The translations under genes and the position numbers were made by a program. Below, one piece after another: positions 50,426 through 61,639 of a DNA stretch of 64,000 nucleotides. The stretch comes from Pseudomonas sp. P5_109. GTDB taxonomy: Bacteria; Pseudomonadota; Gammaproteobacteria; Pseudomonadales; Pseudomonadaceae. The stretch's first letter is position 1, and each line of letters begins with the position of its first letter. Where the stretch lies: contig NZ_CP125380.1 in NCBI RefSeq assembly GCF_034009455.1, positions 1,157,001 to 1,221,000 of the forward strand, read 5' to 3'. The notes under the pieces were generated by a model that worked only from the letters and a program-made list of their open reading frames with translations, had not been told where the DNA came from and ran no database searches.

Positions 50426-50938
50426 ATGAAGTATCCTGTGCACAAAATTGACAGGTACTTTCACCCCCCCATGCTCTTCCTGATCGCCTACATCAGCAGC
50501 GTCGTGCTGATCAACTTCGCCTTCTCCACCGCGCCACACCTGGACATCATCTGGTCGGCCTGGGGCGGTCTGGTGTTTATCCTGCGCGACATGGTGCAAG
50601 CCCGCTTTGGCCATGGCGCCCTCGTGGCGATGCTGGTGGCGCTGGTGCTGTCTTACATCACCTCCGATCCGTCCATCGCCCTGGCCAGCGCCACGGCGTT
50701 CGCGGTTTCCGAGTGCATCGACTGGCTGGTGTTCAGCATCACCAAACGCCCGCTGCATGATCGCCTGTGGATAAGTTCGGCCCTGAGCATTCCCCTCGAT
50801 ACCTTTATCTTCTTCGGCATGATCGACGCCCTTACACCGGGGGTGATCCTCACCGCCCTGGGCTCGAAATTCGCCGGGGTCACCGCGGTGTGGCTGATCA
50901 TGGCCTGGCGCCTGCGCAAACAGGCTGTCGTCAGCTGA
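50426..50938 (+). CDS. VUT-family membrane transporter (queuosine-precursor type)
   Basis: A 170-residue membrane protein with about five to six helices. Motifs AWGGLVFILRDMVQARFG and ATAFAVSECIDWLVFSI are typical of the VUT/YhhQ family, which includes preQ0/preQ1 importers. The ATG at 50426 gives MKYPVHKIDRYFHPPM; the upstream frame is REPIN sequence. No preQ1 riboswitch was recognised upstream, so the substrate remains open. Confidence 0.8.
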   Translation: MKYPVHKIDRYFHPPMLFLIAYISSVVLINFAFSTAPHLDIIWSAWGGLVFILRDMVQARFGHGALVAMLVALVLSYITSDPSIALASATAFAVSECIDWLVFSITKRPLHDRLWISSALSIPLDTFIFFGMIDALTPGVILTALGSKFAGVTAVWLIMAWRLRKQAVVS

Positions 50939-50954
50939 AGTTCATGTAAAATGC

Positions 50955-50980
50955 CGCGCTTTCTCCCCATGGGAAGCGCG
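50955..50980 (+). promoter_or_regulatory. Hairpin in the purT leader
   Basis: CGCGCTT (50955-50961) pairs with AAGCGCG (50974-50980) around a 12-nt loop TCTCCCCATGGG, 46 bp before purT. A TAAAAT box at 50947-50952 could be a -10, which would place the hairpin at the 5' end of the transcript. Confidence 0.4.
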
Positions 50981-51025
50981 CATGGCGACGCGTCCCTCGA
51001 TGATCCGCTCCTTGAGGACCTTCAG

Positions 51026-52207
51026 ATGACCCGTATCGGAACTCCATTGTCGCCCACCGCGACCCGCGTATTGATGTGTGGCTGTGGCGAGTTGGGCAAG
51101 GAAGTGGTGATCGAGCTGCAACGCCTGGGCGTTGAAGTGATTGCCGTGGACCGCTACGCCAACGCGCCGGCCATGCAGGTGGCGCATCGCAGCCACGTGA
51201 TCAACATGCTCGATGGTGCTGCCTTGCGCGCCGTGATCGAAGCCGAGAAGCCGCACTTCATCGTGCCGGAAATCGAAGCGATCGCCACCGCGACCCTGGT
51301 GGAGCTGGAATCCGAAGGCTTCACCGTGATCCCGACCGCCCGCGCCGCGCAGCTGACCATGAACCGCGAAGGCATTCGTCGCCTGGCCGCCGAAGAGCTG
51401 GACCTGCCGACCTCGCCGTACCACTTTGCCGACACCTTCGAGGACTACAGCAAGGCCGTCGAAGACCTCGGTTTCCCATGCGTGGTCAAGCCGGTCATGA
51501 GTTCCTCGGGCAAGGGCCAGAGCCTGTTGCGCAGCGTCGATGACGTGCAGAAAGCCTGGGACTACGCCCAGGAAGGTGGCCGCGCCGGTAAAGGCCGCGT
51601 GATCATCGAAGGTTTCATCGATTTCGACTACGAAATCACCCTGCTGACCGTACGCCACGTCGGCGGTACCACGTTCTGCGCGCCGGTCGGCCACCGCCAG
51701 GAGAAGGGCGACTACCAGGAGTCGTGGCAGCCGCAAGCCATGAGCCCGATTGCCCTGGCTGAATCCGAGCGTGTCGCCAAAGCCGTGACCGAAGCCCTGG
51801 GTGGCCGTGGTCTGTTCGGCGTCGAGCTGTTCATCAAGGGTGATCAGGTGTGGTTCAGCGAGGTCTCGCCGCGTCCGCACGATACCGGTCTGGTCACGCT
51901 GATTTCCCAGGATCTGTCGCAGTTCGCCCTGCACGCCCGCGCGATTCTGGGTCTGCCGATTCCGTTGATCCGTCAGTTCGGGCCATCGGCCTCGGCGGTG
52001 ATCCTGGTGGAAGGGCAGTCGACCCAGACTGCTTTCGCCAACCTGGGCGCTGCCCTGAGCGAGCCGGATACCGCGCTGCGCCTGTTCGGCAAGCCTGAAG
52101 TCAACGGCCAGCGCCGCATGGGCGTGGCCCTGGCGCGCGACGAGTCGATCGAAGCCGCCCGCGCCAAGGCGACCCGTGCTTCGCAGGCGGTTGTCGTAGA
52201 ACTGTAA
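51026..52207 (+). CDS. purT: Formate-dependent GAR transformylase
   Basis: A 393-residue ATP-grasp enzyme that makes formyl-GAR from formate and ATP, an alternative to PurN. The N terminus ([19 protein letters not shown]) binds substrate, and the ATP-grasp core shows [16 protein letters not shown] and [20 protein letters not shown]. The ATG at 51026 has GAGG 8 nt upstream and gives [10 protein letters not shown]. The hairpin at 52217-52247 follows the stop. Confidence 0.97.
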   Translation: MTRIGTPLSPTATRVLMCGCGELGKEVVIELQRLGVEVIAVDRYANAPAMQVAHRSHVINMLDGAALRAVIEAEKPHFIVPEIEAIATATLVELESEGFTVIPTARAAQLTMNREGIRRLAAEELDLPTSPYHFADTFEDYSKAVEDLGFPCVVKPVMSSSGKGQSLLRSVDDVQKAWDYAQEGGRAGKGRVIIEGFIDFDYEITLLTVRHVGGTTFCAPVGHRQEKGDYQESWQPQAMSPIALAESERVAKAVTEALGGRGLFGVELFIKGDQVWFSEVSPRPHDTGLVTLISQDLSQFALHARAILGLPIPLIRQFGPSASAVILVEGQSTQTAFANLGAALSEPDTALRLFGKPEVNGQRRMGVALARDESIEAARAKATRASQAVVVEL

Positions 52208-52216
52208 AAACAGCTA

Positions 52217-52247
52217 TGGCGGGCCTATACCTTCTATAGGCTCGCCA
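52217..52247 (+). terminator. Hairpin after purT
   Basis: TGGCG-GCCTATA and TATAGGC-CGCCA form a long stem around CCTTC. No T-tract follows, so termination is only possible, not certain. Confidence 0.5.
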
Positions 52248-52254
52248 CATTTCA

Positions 52255-52356
52255 CTGTAGGAGCGAGCCTGCTCGCGATGGTCGTTAACGATAACGCGGG
52301 GAGTCTGGTTCCCCGCGGTGCTCTTGAGTCCATCGCGAGCAGGCTCGCTCCTACAG
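52255..52356. repeat. REPIN, left member of an inverted pair
   Basis: TGTAGGAGCGAGCCTGCTCG to CGAGCAGGCTCGCTCCTACA with the spacer GTCGTTAACGATAACGCGGG. The whole unit matches the reverse complement of 52933-53034 with about four differences. Confidence 0.92.
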
Positions 52357-52379
52357 GTCATTCTTCAGGCCTGTACCCC

Positions 52380-52928
52380 ATGAATTCGCAAAGCATCATC
52401 GTGCCGAAAATCTCCACCCTGCCGGTGCACGAGCCTCGGGCCCGGGCGATTGTGCGCTGGCTGGTGCGCAAGAACATCATCGAGGAAGAACTGACCACCT
52501 GCGGCCGCACCGGCAATCGCATGGCTTATGCCATCGGCGACGGTGCCCGCGCCGTGGTCCTGCACCCGGAGGCCCTGCCGTTCGGCGAAGCGGTCAACGG
52601 TCTGGAGATCGTCACCAAGCGCTGCATCTACACGCCAGCCAAGGGTTTCCTTGAAGAAGCGGGCTGCGCCGAGTGCCGCAAGGAAGTCGGTGAAGCCCTG
52701 TTCGAAAGCCTGGAAGACTGGATGCCGGGGCGCACCGATAACTTCACCTGCCCGGAGTGCGGGCATGAAGACGACATCAACGGCTTCCTGTTTCTGCAGG
52801 AGTGTGGATTCTCCAACCTTGGTTTCATCTTCAACAACTGGGCCGAAGCCGGGTTCAAACAGAGCTTTCTCGACGAATTCGCCGATTGGCTCGATCAACC
52901 TGTCAGTTGGGTGAAAGTCGAACTCTGA
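52380..52928 (+). CDS. Conserved zinc-ribbon protein of unknown function
   Basis: A 182-residue cytoplasmic protein. Two CxxC pairs (C96/C99 in GCAECRKEV and C124/C127 in FTCPECGHED) suggest a zinc ribbon. The rest is acidic, with a helical C terminus (FLDEFADWLDQPVSWVKVEL). Pseudomonas homologues are often named sugar ABC transporter ATPase, but no Walker motif is present, so that name is wrong for this sequence. It is flanked on both sides by near-identical REPINs in inverted orientation. Confidence 0.8.
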   Translation: MNSQSIIVPKISTLPVHEPRARAIVRWLVRKNIIEEELTTCGRTGNRMAYAIGDGARAVVLHPEALPFGEAVNGLEIVTKRCIYTPAKGFLEEAGCAECRKEVGEALFESLEDWMPGRTDNFTCPECGHEDDINGFLFLQECGFSNLGFIFNNWAEAGFKQSFLDEFADWLDQPVSWVKVEL

Positions 52929-52932
52929 ACAC

Positions 52933-53034
52933 CTGTAGGAGCGAGCTTGCTCGCGATGGACTCAAGAACACCGCGGGGAACCAGACTCCCCGCGTTATCG
53001 TTAACGACCATCGCGAGCGAGCTCGCTCCTACAG
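52933..53034. repeat. REPIN, right member of an inverted pair
   Basis: CTGTAGGAGCGAGCTTGCTC to GCGAGCGAGCTCGCTCCTAC with spacer CCGCGGGGAACCAGACTCCC. It is the near-perfect reverse complement of the unit at 52255-52356. Confidence 0.92.
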
Positions 53035-53078
53035 AAAAGCAGCAATATCATCCCGTACATCAGTAATGCCAATAATAG

Positions 53079-54626
<1,548 letters not shown>

Positions 54627-54651
54627 GCCTTCAAGCAACACGCTAAGCAAC

Positions 54652-54674
54652 CGGGGCTGTTTTATTCAGCCCCG
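54652..54674 (+). other. Hairpin between guaB and guaA
   Basis: CGGGGCTG (54652-54659) and CAGCCCCG (54667-54674) form a perfect stem around TTTTATT. The following AGTTGTTTC is only weakly T-rich, so it may attenuate or stabilise rather than fully end the guaB message. Confidence 0.6.
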
Positions 54675-54725
54675 AGTTGTTTCTGAATCACGACTGTTTC
54701 CGAATTTTTTAGACGAGACTGAATC

Positions 54726-56303
54726 ATGGCCCTCGACATTCACGCCCACCGCATCCTGATCCTCGACTTCGGTTCCCAGTACACCCAGCTGATCGCCCGC
54801 CGCGTGCGTGAAATCGGCGTGTATTGCGAACTGCATCCGTTCGACATGGACGAAGATGCGATCCGCGAATTCGCTCCTAAAGGCGTCATCCTCGCCGGCG
54901 GCCCGGAGTCGGTCCACGAAGCCAACAGCCCGCGCTGCCCGCAAGCGGTGTTCGACCTGGGCGTGCCGGTCTTCGGTATCTGCTACGGCATGCAGACCAT
55001 GGCCGAGCAACTGGGCGGCAAGGTTGAAGGTTCCGAGCTGCGTGAGTTCGGTTATGCCCGCGTAGACGTGGTCGGCAAGAGCCGCCTGCTCGACGGCATC
55101 GAAGACCACATCGACGCCGACGGCCTGTTCGGCCTCGACGTGTGGATGAGCCACGGTGACAAGGTCACCCGCATGCCGGAAGACTTCCACATCCTGGCCA
55201 GCACCCCGAGCTGCCCGATTGCCGGTATGTTCAACGATGCTCGTGGCTACTACGGCGTGCAGTTCCACCCGGAAGTGACCCATACCAAGCAAGGCGGTCG
55301 CATCCTGTCGCGCTTCATCCTCGACATCTGCGAGTGTGAAGCCCTGTGGACCCCGTCGAAGATTGCTGAAGACGCCATCGCCCAGGTTCGCGCCCAGGTC
55401 GGCACCGACAACGTGCTGCTCGGCCTGTCCGGCGGTGTTGACTCCTCGGTAGTTGCCGCGCTGCTGCACAAGGCCATCGGCGACCAGCTGACCTGCGTCT
55501 TCGTCGACAACGGCCTGCTGCGCCTGCACGAAGGCGAGCAAGTGATGGCCATGTTCGCCGAGAACATGGGCGTCAAGGTGATCCGCGCCAACGCCGAAGA
55601 TCAGTTCCTCGACAACCTGGCCGGCGAAGCCGACCCGGAGAAGAAGCGCAAGATCATCGGCCGTACCTTCATCGACGTATTCGATGCCCAGTCGAACAAA
55701 CTGGAAAACATCAAGTACCTGGCTCAGGGCACCATCTACCCGGACGTGATCGAGTCGGCTGGCGCGAAAAGCGGCAAGGCCCACGTGATCAAGTCGCACC
55801 ACAACGTGGGCGGCCTGCCGGAAGAGATGAACCTGAAACTGGTCGAGCCACTGCGCGAGCTGTTCAAGGACGAAGTCCGTCGTCTGGGCCTGGAACTGGG
55901 CCTGCCGTACGACATGGTCTACCGTCACCCGTTCCCGGGCCCGGGCCTGGGCGTGCGCATCCTCGGTGAAGTGAAGAAGGAATACGCCGACCTGCTGCGT
56001 CGCGCCGACCACATCTTCATCGAAGAACTGCGCAAGGCCGACTGGTACCACAAGGTCAGCCAGGCGTTCGTGGTGTTCCAGCCAGTGAAATCGGTTGGCG
56101 TGGTGGGCGATGGCCGTCGTTACGCCTGGGTCGTGGCCCTGCGTGCCGTGGAAACCATCGACTTCATGACCGCGCGTTGGGCTCACCTGCCTTACGAACT
56201 GCTGGAAACCGTTTCCGGCCGCATCATCAATGAAATCGAAGGCATCTCCCGCGTTACTTACGACGTGTCGAGCAAGCCGCCGGCGACCATTGAGTGGGAG
56301 TGA
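54726..56303 (+). CDS. guaA: GMP synthase (glutamine-hydrolysing)
   Basis: A 525-residue bifunctional enzyme that aminates XMP to GMP. The N-terminal class I glutaminase has the nucleophile in [13 protein letters not shown] and the His-Glu pair in FHPEVTHT. The ATP pyrophosphatase domain has the PP-loop [12 protein letters not shown]. The C-terminal dimerisation domain ends [11 protein letters not shown]. Confidence 0.98.
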   Translation: MALDIHAHRILILDFGSQYTQLIARRVREIGVYCELHPFDMDEDAIREFAPKGVILAGGPESVHEANSPRCPQAVFDLGVPVFGICYGMQTMAEQLGGKVEGSELREFGYARVDVVGKSRLLDGIEDHIDADGLFGLDVWMSHGDKVTRMPEDFHILASTPSCPIAGMFNDARGYYGVQFHPEVTHTKQGGRILSRFILDICECEALWTPSKIAEDAIAQVRAQVGTDNVLLGLSGGVDSSVVAALLHKAIGDQLTCVFVDNGLLRLHEGEQVMAMFAENMGVKVIRANAEDQFLDNLAGEADPEKKRKIIGRTFIDVFDAQSNKLENIKYLAQGTIYPDVIESAGAKSGKAHVIKSHHNVGGLPEEMNLKLVEPLRELFKDEVRRLGLELGLPYDMVYRHPFPGPGLGVRILGEVKKEYADLLRRADHIFIEELRKADWYHKVSQAFVVFQPVKSVGVVGDGRRYAWVVALRAVETIDFMTARWAHLPYELLETVSGRIINEIEGISRVTYDVSSKPPATIEWE

Positions 56304-56340
56304 TCCCGCGCCGGCCCTGAGGGGTTGATCGTTGGATGAA

Positions 56341-56373
56341 AAGCCGTGTGAACCTGAGTTCACACGGCTTTTT
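56341..56373 (+). terminator. Intrinsic terminator after guaA
   Basis: AAGCCGTGTGAA and TTCACACGGCTT form a perfect 12-bp stem around CCTGAG, followed by TTT. Confidence 0.92.
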
Positions 56374-56503
56374 GCATTACTGCGGTAGCTTCCTGCGGCC
56401 CGTCGCCGCGCCCGCTTTGCTGTTTCTTTCACAACTGCGGGTGTATCGTATTCGCCTTTTGCGGGCCCAGGGCCTGCCGCGTTCAAGTGAGGTAGTTGAG
56501 TTC

Positions 56504-57880
56504 ATGTCCTTTACCCGTCGCCAAATCCTCGGTGGCCTGGCCGGTCTTGTAGTCGTTGGCGTGGGGGCAGGTGGTGCGTCGCGTTACTGGCTGGGCAAGA
56601 TGGCCGACGCGGATGCCGGTCACGACTATGAGCTGATTGCCGCACCGCTGGACGTCGAACTGGTGGCGGGGCACAAGACCGAGGCCTGGGCGTTCGGCCC
56701 GTCGGCGCCGGGCACCGAGTTGCGGGTGCGCCAGGGTGAATGGCTGCGGGTGCGCTTCATCAATCACCTGCCGGTGGCGACCACCATTCACTGGCATGGC
56801 ATCCGCCTGCCGCTGGAAATGGACGGCGTACCCTACGTCTCGCAATTGCCGGTGCTGCCGGGCGAATACTTCGATTACAAATTCCGCGTGCCGGATGCCG
56901 GTAGCTACTGGTATCACCCGCATGTGAACAGCAGCGAAGAACTCGGCCGTGGCCTGGTCGGCCCGTTGATCATCGAGGAGCGCGAACCCACCGGGTTCAA
57001 GTACGAAAAGACCTTGAGCCTGAAGAGCTGGCATGTCGACGACGTCGGCAATTTCGTCGAGTTCAGCATTCCCCGGGAAGCGGCCCGTGGCGGTACGGCG
57101 GGGCGCCTGGCGACGATCAACGGTGTGCCGCAGGCAGTGATTGATTTGCCGGCGGGGCAGATTACCCGGGTGCGCATTCTCAACCTCGACAACACCCTGA
57201 CCTATCGCCTGAACATTCCCGGCGTCGAAGCGCAGATCTACGCGCTGGATGGCAATCCGATCGAGCCGCGTCCGCTCGGTAAGGAGTACTGGCTCGGTCC
57301 GGGCATGCGCATTTGCCTGGCGATCAAGGCGCCAGCGGCCGGTGAGGAGTTGTCCCTGCGCAACGGTCCGGTGCGCCTGGGCACCTTGCGTTCGGTGACC
57401 AATACCGACGCGCCGACCGAATGGCCGCCGGCATTGCCGGCCAATCCAATCGCGGAGCCGGACCTGGCCAATGCCGAGAAACTCAACTTCAATTTCGAAT
57501 GGGTGGGTTCGGTGTCGGTCAACGTCGACAACGGCAAGCCGCCGAGCCTGTGGCAGATCAACGGCAAGGCTTGGGACATCACCGACAAGACTTGCGCCGA
57601 CCGGCCGATCGCCAAGCTGGAGAAGGGCAAGAGCTACATTTTCGAATTGAAGAACATGACCCAGTACCAACACCCGATTCACCTGCACGGCATGAGCTTC
57701 AAGGTCCTTGCCTCGAACCGGCACAAGGTCATACCGTACTTCACCGACACCTACCTGCTGGGCAAGAACGAACGCGCACAAGTGGCGCTGGTGGCGGATA
57801 ACCCTGGTGTGTGGATGTTCCACTGCCATGTGATCGATCACATGGAAACCGGCCTGATGGCCGCCATCGAGGTGGCGTGA
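56504..57880 (+). CDS. Multicopper oxidase family protein
   Basis: A 458-residue secreted laccase-like oxidase with three cupredoxin domains. A Tat-type signal (SFTRRQILGGLAGLVVVG) leads the protein. All four copper motifs are visible: TTIHWHGIRL, SYWYHPHVNSS, HPIHLHGMSF and MFHCHVIDHMETGLM. It resembles CopA/CueO-type enzymes for copper tolerance or phenol oxidation, but lacks a Met-rich insert; the substrate is unknown. The ATG at 56504 is chosen as the start of the signal. It overlaps tadA by 1 bp. Confidence 0.92.
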   Translation: MSFTRRQILGGLAGLVVVGVGAGGASRYWLGKMADADAGHDYELIAAPLDVELVAGHKTEAWAFGPSAPGTELRVRQGEWLRVRFINHLPVATTIHWHGIRLPLEMDGVPYVSQLPVLPGEYFDYKFRVPDAGSYWYHPHVNSSEELGRGLVGPLIIEEREPTGFKYEKTLSLKSWHVDDVGNFVEFSIPREAARGGTAGRLATINGVPQAVIDLPAGQITRVRILNLDNTLTYRLNIPGVEAQIYALDGNPIEPRPLGKEYWLGPGMRICLAIKAPAAGEELSLRNGPVRLGTLRSVTNTDAPTEWPPALPANPIAEPDLANAEKLNFNFEWVGSVSVNVDNGKPPSLWQINGKAWDITDKTCADRPIAKLEKGKSYIFELKNMTQYQHPIHLHGMSFKVLASNRHKVIPYFTDTYLLGKNERAQVALVADNPGVWMFHCHVIDHMETGLMAAIEVA

Positions 57881-58377
57881 TGCGTCAGATTCGACCCGCC
57901 GCCATCATCGACCGCAGCCGTGATCGCGACTTCATGCGTGAAGCCCTGGCCCTGGCCGCCCAGGGTGCCGCCCTCGGCGAAGTGCCGGTGGGCGCGGTGC
58001 TGGTGCAGGATGGGGAAATCATCGGTCGCGGCTTCAATTGCCCGATCAGCACCAGCGATCCCAGTGCCCACGCCGAGATGGTCGCGATCCGCGCCGCCGC
58101 CGAGGCCGTGAGCAACTATCGTCTGCCGGGTAGTACGCTGTATGTGACGCTGGAGCCGTGCAGCATGTGCGCAGGCTTGATCGTGCATTCGCGCATTGCC
58201 CGGGTGGTGTATGGCGCGCTGGAGCCGAAAGCCGGGATCGTACAGAGCCAGGGGCAGTTCTTTACCCAGGGCTTTTTGAATCATCGGGTGTTGTATGAGG
58301 GTGGGGTGTTGGCGGAGGAATGCGGGGCGGTGCTCAGCGAGTTCTTCAAGGCGCGGCGCGCCAAACCTGCAGACTGA
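57880..58377 (+). CDS. tadA: tRNA-specific adenosine deaminase
   Basis: A 165-residue zinc deaminase that makes inosine at position 34 of tRNA-Arg. The zinc and catalytic residues are in DPSAHAEMVAIR (HAE) and LEPCSMCAGLIV (PCxxC). The ATG at 57880 shares its A with the stop of the multicopper oxidase (TGATG). Confidence 0.96.
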   Translation: MRQIRPAAIIDRSRDRDFMREALALAAQGAALGEVPVGAVLVQDGEIIGRGFNCPISTSDPSAHAEMVAIRAAAEAVSNYRLPGSTLYVTLEPCSMCAGLIVHSRIARVVYGALEPKAGIVQSQGQFFTQGFLNHRVLYEGGVLAEECGAVLSEFFKARRAKPAD

Positions 58378-58389
58378 TCACCGAACCCA

Positions 58390-58478
58390 TGTGGGAGCGG
58401 GCTTGCTCGCGAAAGCACTGGGTCAGACACATTAATGTTGACTGACACGCCCTCTTCGCGAGCAAGCCCGCTCCCACA
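58390..58478. repeat. REPIN between tadA and cmoB
   Basis: TGTGGGAGCGGGCTTGCTCG at 58390 and CGAGCAAGCCCGCTCCCACA ending at 58478. The spacer GTCAGACACATTAATGTTGA is close to that at 39692-39782. Confidence 0.9.
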
Positions 58479-58509
58479 TTTTGATCTCCGTTGATCGGGA
58501 GATTGGCGT

Positions 58510-59466
58510 TTACTTGCGGGCGACAATCACCGCCCGCATCGGCGCCGGCAGCCCTTCAACGGTCTTGCTGTGATCCTCGGGATCGAGGAAGTCACTCAGC
58601 GACTGATACTTCATCCACTCCGTCCCGCGCTGTTCCTCGATCGTGGTGGTGCTCACATCCACGCACTTCACATCCGTGAACCCGGCACGGCGCAGCCACA
58701 ACTCCAGCGCCGGCACCGACGGCAGGAACCACACGTTACGCATCTGCGCGTAACGGTCTTCCGGCACCAGCACCTGATGCTTGTCGCCTTCGACCACCAG
58801 GGTTTCCAGCACCAGCTCGCCGCCCTTGACCAGGCAATCCTTCAGCGCCAGCAAATGCTCGATGGGCGAGCGGCGGTGGTAGAACACGCCCATGGAAAAC
58901 ACCGTGTCGAAGCCTTCGAGGTTTGGCGGCAGGTCTTCGAACGGGAAGGGCAGGTGCCAGGCGTTCGGCTCGGACAGGTAGCGCTGCACCGCCTGGAACT
59001 GGCAGAAGAACAGCCAGTTCGGGTCTACGCCGATCACGCTGTCGGCACCGGCGCCGAGCATGCGCCACATGTAATAGCCGTTGCCGCAGCCGACATCGAG
59101 GATGCGCTTGCCTTTCAGATCCAGGTGCGGGGCGACCCGCGACCACTTCCAGTCCGAGCGCCATTCGGTGTCGACGTGCACGCCGAACAGGTCGAACGGC
59201 CCCTTGCGCCATGGCGACAGGCCCATCAGCGCGGAACGCATTTGCGCGCGGGTCTCGTCGCTGCAATCGGTGTCGAGCTTCAAGCCATTGAGCAGATCGA
59301 CTTCGCTCGGCTGTATCTTCGGCAGGGCGTCCAGCGCGCTTTGCCAGCGTTCCAGGTCGCCGTGGCCCTTCTCCATTTTCTTGTCGAGTTGCGCTTGCAG
59401 GGTGTTGGCCCAATCGGCCAGCGGGGTTCCGGCCAGTCGGCGGGCGAGGGGAGATAGATCAATCAT
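58510..59466 (-). CDS. cmoB: tRNA U34 carboxymethyltransferase
   Basis: A 318-residue enzyme that transfers a carboxymethyl group from carboxy-SAM to 5-hydroxyuridine at the tRNA wobble position. The Rossmann methyltransferase core shows [15 protein letters not shown] and [14 protein letters not shown], both typical of CmoB. The start overlaps the cmoA stop by 4 bp. Confidence 0.96.
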   Translation of the reverse strand: MIDLSPLARRLAGTPLADWANTLQAQLDKKMEKGHGDLERWQSALDALPKIQPSEVDLLNGLKLDTDCSDETRAQMRSALMGLSPWRKGPFDLFGVHVDTEWRSDWKWSRVAPHLDLKGKRILDVGCGNGYYMWRMLGAGADSVIGVDPNWLFFCQFQAVQRYLSEPNAWHLPFPFEDLPPNLEGFDTVFSMGVFYHRRSPIEHLLALKDCLVKGGELVLETLVVEGDKHQVLVPEDRYAQMRNVWFLPSVPALELWLRRAGFTDVKCVDVSTTTIEEQRGTEWMKYQSLSDFLDPEDHSKTVEGLPAPMRAVIVARK

Positions 59467-60206
59467 GGCAAGGCAATCAACGAGGCAAAGTTAAGACACT
59501 GGAACCACGGCACGACTTTCGAGAATCCGGCGGCCAGCAGGCGTTCGCGGTGTTCTTCGAGGCTGTCGGGCTTCATGACGTTTTCGATGGCACTGCGCTT
59601 CTGGGCAATTTCCAGCTCGCTGTAGCCATTGGCGCGTTTGAAGGCGATGTGCAGATCGGTGAGCAGCGCGTGCTCCTGCTCGTCTTCGAAGCGCAGTTTT
59701 TCCGAGAGGATCAGGGCTCCGCCGGGCAACAGCGACTGACGGATGCGCGCGAGCAATGCCGTGCGCTGGTCCGGGGCAATGAATTGCAGGGTGAAGTTCA
59801 GCGCGACCACCGAGGCTGGCTGGAACTCCAGGGCAAGAATGTCGCCTTCGATCACTTCGACCGGCAGCAACTCCTGGAACATCGAATCCTGGCCGTTGAG
59901 GTATTCGCGGCAGCGTTCAACCATGGCCGCCGAGTTATCCACAGCGATGACGCGGCAACCGTCGGTGCGCACGTGGCGGCGCAGGGCCTGGGTCACGGCG
60001 CCCAGCGACGAACCCAGGTCGTAGAGCACGCTGCCCGGCTGGGCGAACTGCGCGGCGAGCACGCCGAGGTTTTCGACGATGGTCGGATAACCCGGCACCG
60101 AACGCTTGATCATGTCCGGGAACACCCGCACCACGTCCTCGTTGAAGGCGAAGTCAGGCACCTGGGCCAAAGGCTGGGCGAAAAGGCGATCGGGTTCTTT
60201 GCTCAC
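59463..60206 (-). CDS. cmoA: Carboxy-SAM synthase
   Basis: A 247-residue enzyme that makes carboxy-S-adenosyl-methionine from SAM and prephenate for CmoB. The core motif is [15 protein letters not shown] with [11 protein letters not shown] start at 60206 gives [15 protein letters not shown], the conserved N terminus, with GGA at suitable distance; the ATG at 60242 has no ribosome binding site. It is coupled with cmoB. Confidence 0.95.
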   Translation of the reverse strand: MSKEPDRLFAQPLAQVPDFAFNEDVVRVFPDMIKRSVPGYPTIVENLGVLAAQFAQPGSVLYDLGSSLGAVTQALRRHVRTDGCRVIAVDNSAAMVERCREYLNGQDSMFQELLPVEVIEGDILALEFQPASVVALNFTLQFIAPDQRTALLARIRQSLLPGGALILSEKLRFEDEQEHALLTDLHIAFKRANGYSELEIAQKRSAIENVMKPDSLEEHRERLLAAGFSKVVPWFQCLNFASLIALP

Positions 60207-60323
60207 GGCGGTTCCAGCGGTGTAGGTGGAAAAGGCCGGCATTTTAGCCAAGTTGGCGCGGGGATGCGCGGGTTGTCTGATAAAGCGGCGGGGCTGACGC
60301 AGTTTGAATGCTGGCGGGGCACC

Positions 60324-60459
60324 TGTGGCGAGGGGACTTGCCCCCGTTCGGCGGCGTAGCCGTCGTAATTCCGGCTGATCGGGTGTATCTGAAACTATTC
60401 GATTGAATGGTTTTGGGGCTGCTGCGCAGCCCAACGGGGGCAAGCCCCCTCGCCACAGG
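60324..60459. repeat. REPIN, twin of the one at 50.3 kb
   Basis: TGTGGCGAGGGGACTTGCCC at 60324 with inverse ending at 60459. It is near-identical to 50256-50391 in reverse orientation, including the spacer. Confidence 0.92.
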
Positions 60460-60461
60460 GG

Positions 60462-61097
60462 TTAGCGTGATCTTTGGGAAAATGCCGAGGCAGTGATCCC
60501 CCATTGCCCCAGCCAATAACTGAGGATGATCACATAAGGCGCTGCGTCGAACGGCACCACAAACCGGCTGATGCCGATCACGCTGTCAGAAAACACAAAG
60601 GCCACCGCACCTGCCGCCGCCAATAGCGCCGAACGCTTGGGCACATCACTGCCGAGCCTTGCGAGCGCGCGCCAGAGCATGGCGCTGATCGCCAGGCCGT
60701 AGACGATCACCGGAACCAGCAATGGCCCCAGTCCATGACTGATCAGGATTCCCAGCAGCACTGCACCCACACTGAGGGCAGTGATCAGCGGCAGCAGCGC
60801 CAGACGCCGGCAATCGCTCAAGTAGGCTTTCAGATAGGCCAGATGAGCAACCAGAAATGCACCCAGGCCAAACACGAACAAATCACCCGGCCACGCCAGC
60901 AACACATCCCCGAGCAGGGAGAAGATCAACCCCAGGCTGATCCAGCGCCGATACTCGCCTGGTGGTGCGTCATGCAGCCAGCCGAGCAGGGCCAATACGG
61001 GCAGAGGCTTCACCAGCAGACACAGCAGGGAGGCATGTACGCTCACGCCATAGAGAAAGGTCACCGCGCCCATCAGCGCCAGAATCAGCCAGCCCAC
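60462..61097 (-). CDS. YhhN-family membrane protein (lysoplasmalogenase-like)
   Basis: A 211-residue protein with seven to eight predicted helices of the YhhN/TMEM86 family, some of whose animal members cleave lysoplasmalogen. Family motifs are LLVKPLPVLALLG and ISLGLIFSLLGDVLL, and near the end VFSDSVIGISRFV. The start is a GTG at 61097. It directly follows the chagasin-like gene (2 bp). The bacterial function is unknown. Confidence 0.82.
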   Translation of the reverse strand: MGWLILALMGAVTFLYGVSVHASLLCLLVKPLPVLALLGWLHDAPPGEYRRWISLGLIFSLLGDVLLAWPGDLFVFGLGAFLVAHLAYLKAYLSDCRRLALLPLITALSVGAVLLGILISHGLGPLLVPVIVYGLAISAMLWRALARLGSDVPKRSALLAAAGAVAFVFSDSVIGISRFVVPFDAAPYVIILSYWLGQWGITASAFSQRSR

Positions 61098-61099
61098 GG

Positions 61100-61492
61100 T
61101 CAGTTAACCGAGATCGCGCAGTCGAAGGAATCCACCGGCAACACTTCCGGCGCCCATGGCTGCTGCGAGGTCAGGCGCAAGCGTCCGGTGCCGGGGGCGA
61201 AGGCCTGAAAACGCCAGGTCGAGACCCCGGCTGAGCCGACGATGCCAGCATCTTCCGGATTTCGATAAACCTCTGGTCCCAGGGCGTGCAAGACACCGCC
61301 GGCGGAATCCTGGATCGCCCAGCGATAGCCCGTGGTCGGATTGCTCGGCAGGGTCAGGATCAGGTTTTGCCCATTGCTGAGCTGCACCGGGCATTCGCTT
61401 TGTTTTTCCACGGTCACGTTGTGTTTCGGTTGCGTGGCGCAAGCGGCCAGCAAGGCGAGGGCGAGGGGGACAAACAGGCGAATGGGGGACAT
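61100..61492 (-). CDS. Chagasin-like (I42) protease-inhibitor lipoprotein
   Basis: A 130-residue lipoprotein (signal ending ALALLAAC) with the three loops of the chagasin family: NPTTGYRWAI, the mid loop around GIVGSAGVSTWRFQA, and RLTSQQPWAPE. Chagasins inhibit papain-type cysteine proteases. The bacterial role (defence against host or predator proteases, or control of an own protease) is inference. The ATG at 61492 gives MSPIRLFVPL. Confidence 0.82.
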   Translation of the reverse strand: MSPIRLFVPLALALLAACATQPKHNVTVEKQSECPVQLSNGQNLILTLPSNPTTGYRWAIQDSAGGVLHALGPEVYRNPEDAGIVGSAGVSTWRFQAFAPGTGRLRLTSQQPWAPEVLPVDSFDCAISVN

Positions 61493-61588
61493 AGGGTCAG
61501 TGGCTCCGGCGTTCACGACGAACGGCGAGCATAACCGAGATGAGACAAATTGTGACAGCGGGGGACGGTGTCGTTCGGGCTGACGCCA

Positions 61589-61609
61589 TCGCTGGCAAGC
61601 CAGCTCCTA
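61589..61609. repeat. REP left half, interrupted by the IS element
   Basis: TCGCTGGCAAGCCAGCTCCT, cut just before the usual CAG end by the insertion at 61610. The missing CAG continues at 63048 on the other side of the element. Confidence 0.8.
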
Positions 61610-61639
61610 TGTATGGACTCGCCCCCACTGTCTACCCGC

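Noticed and set aside
52380..52928. Sugar ABC transporter ATPase, a name often used for this family
   Set aside because: No Walker A, Walker B or ABC signature is present; two CxxC pairs indicate a zinc ribbon.
61493..61609. A gene between the chagasin-like gene and the IS element
   Set aside because: Only a short promoter-like stretch and the split REP are present; the open frame at 61513-61713 crosses the IS end.
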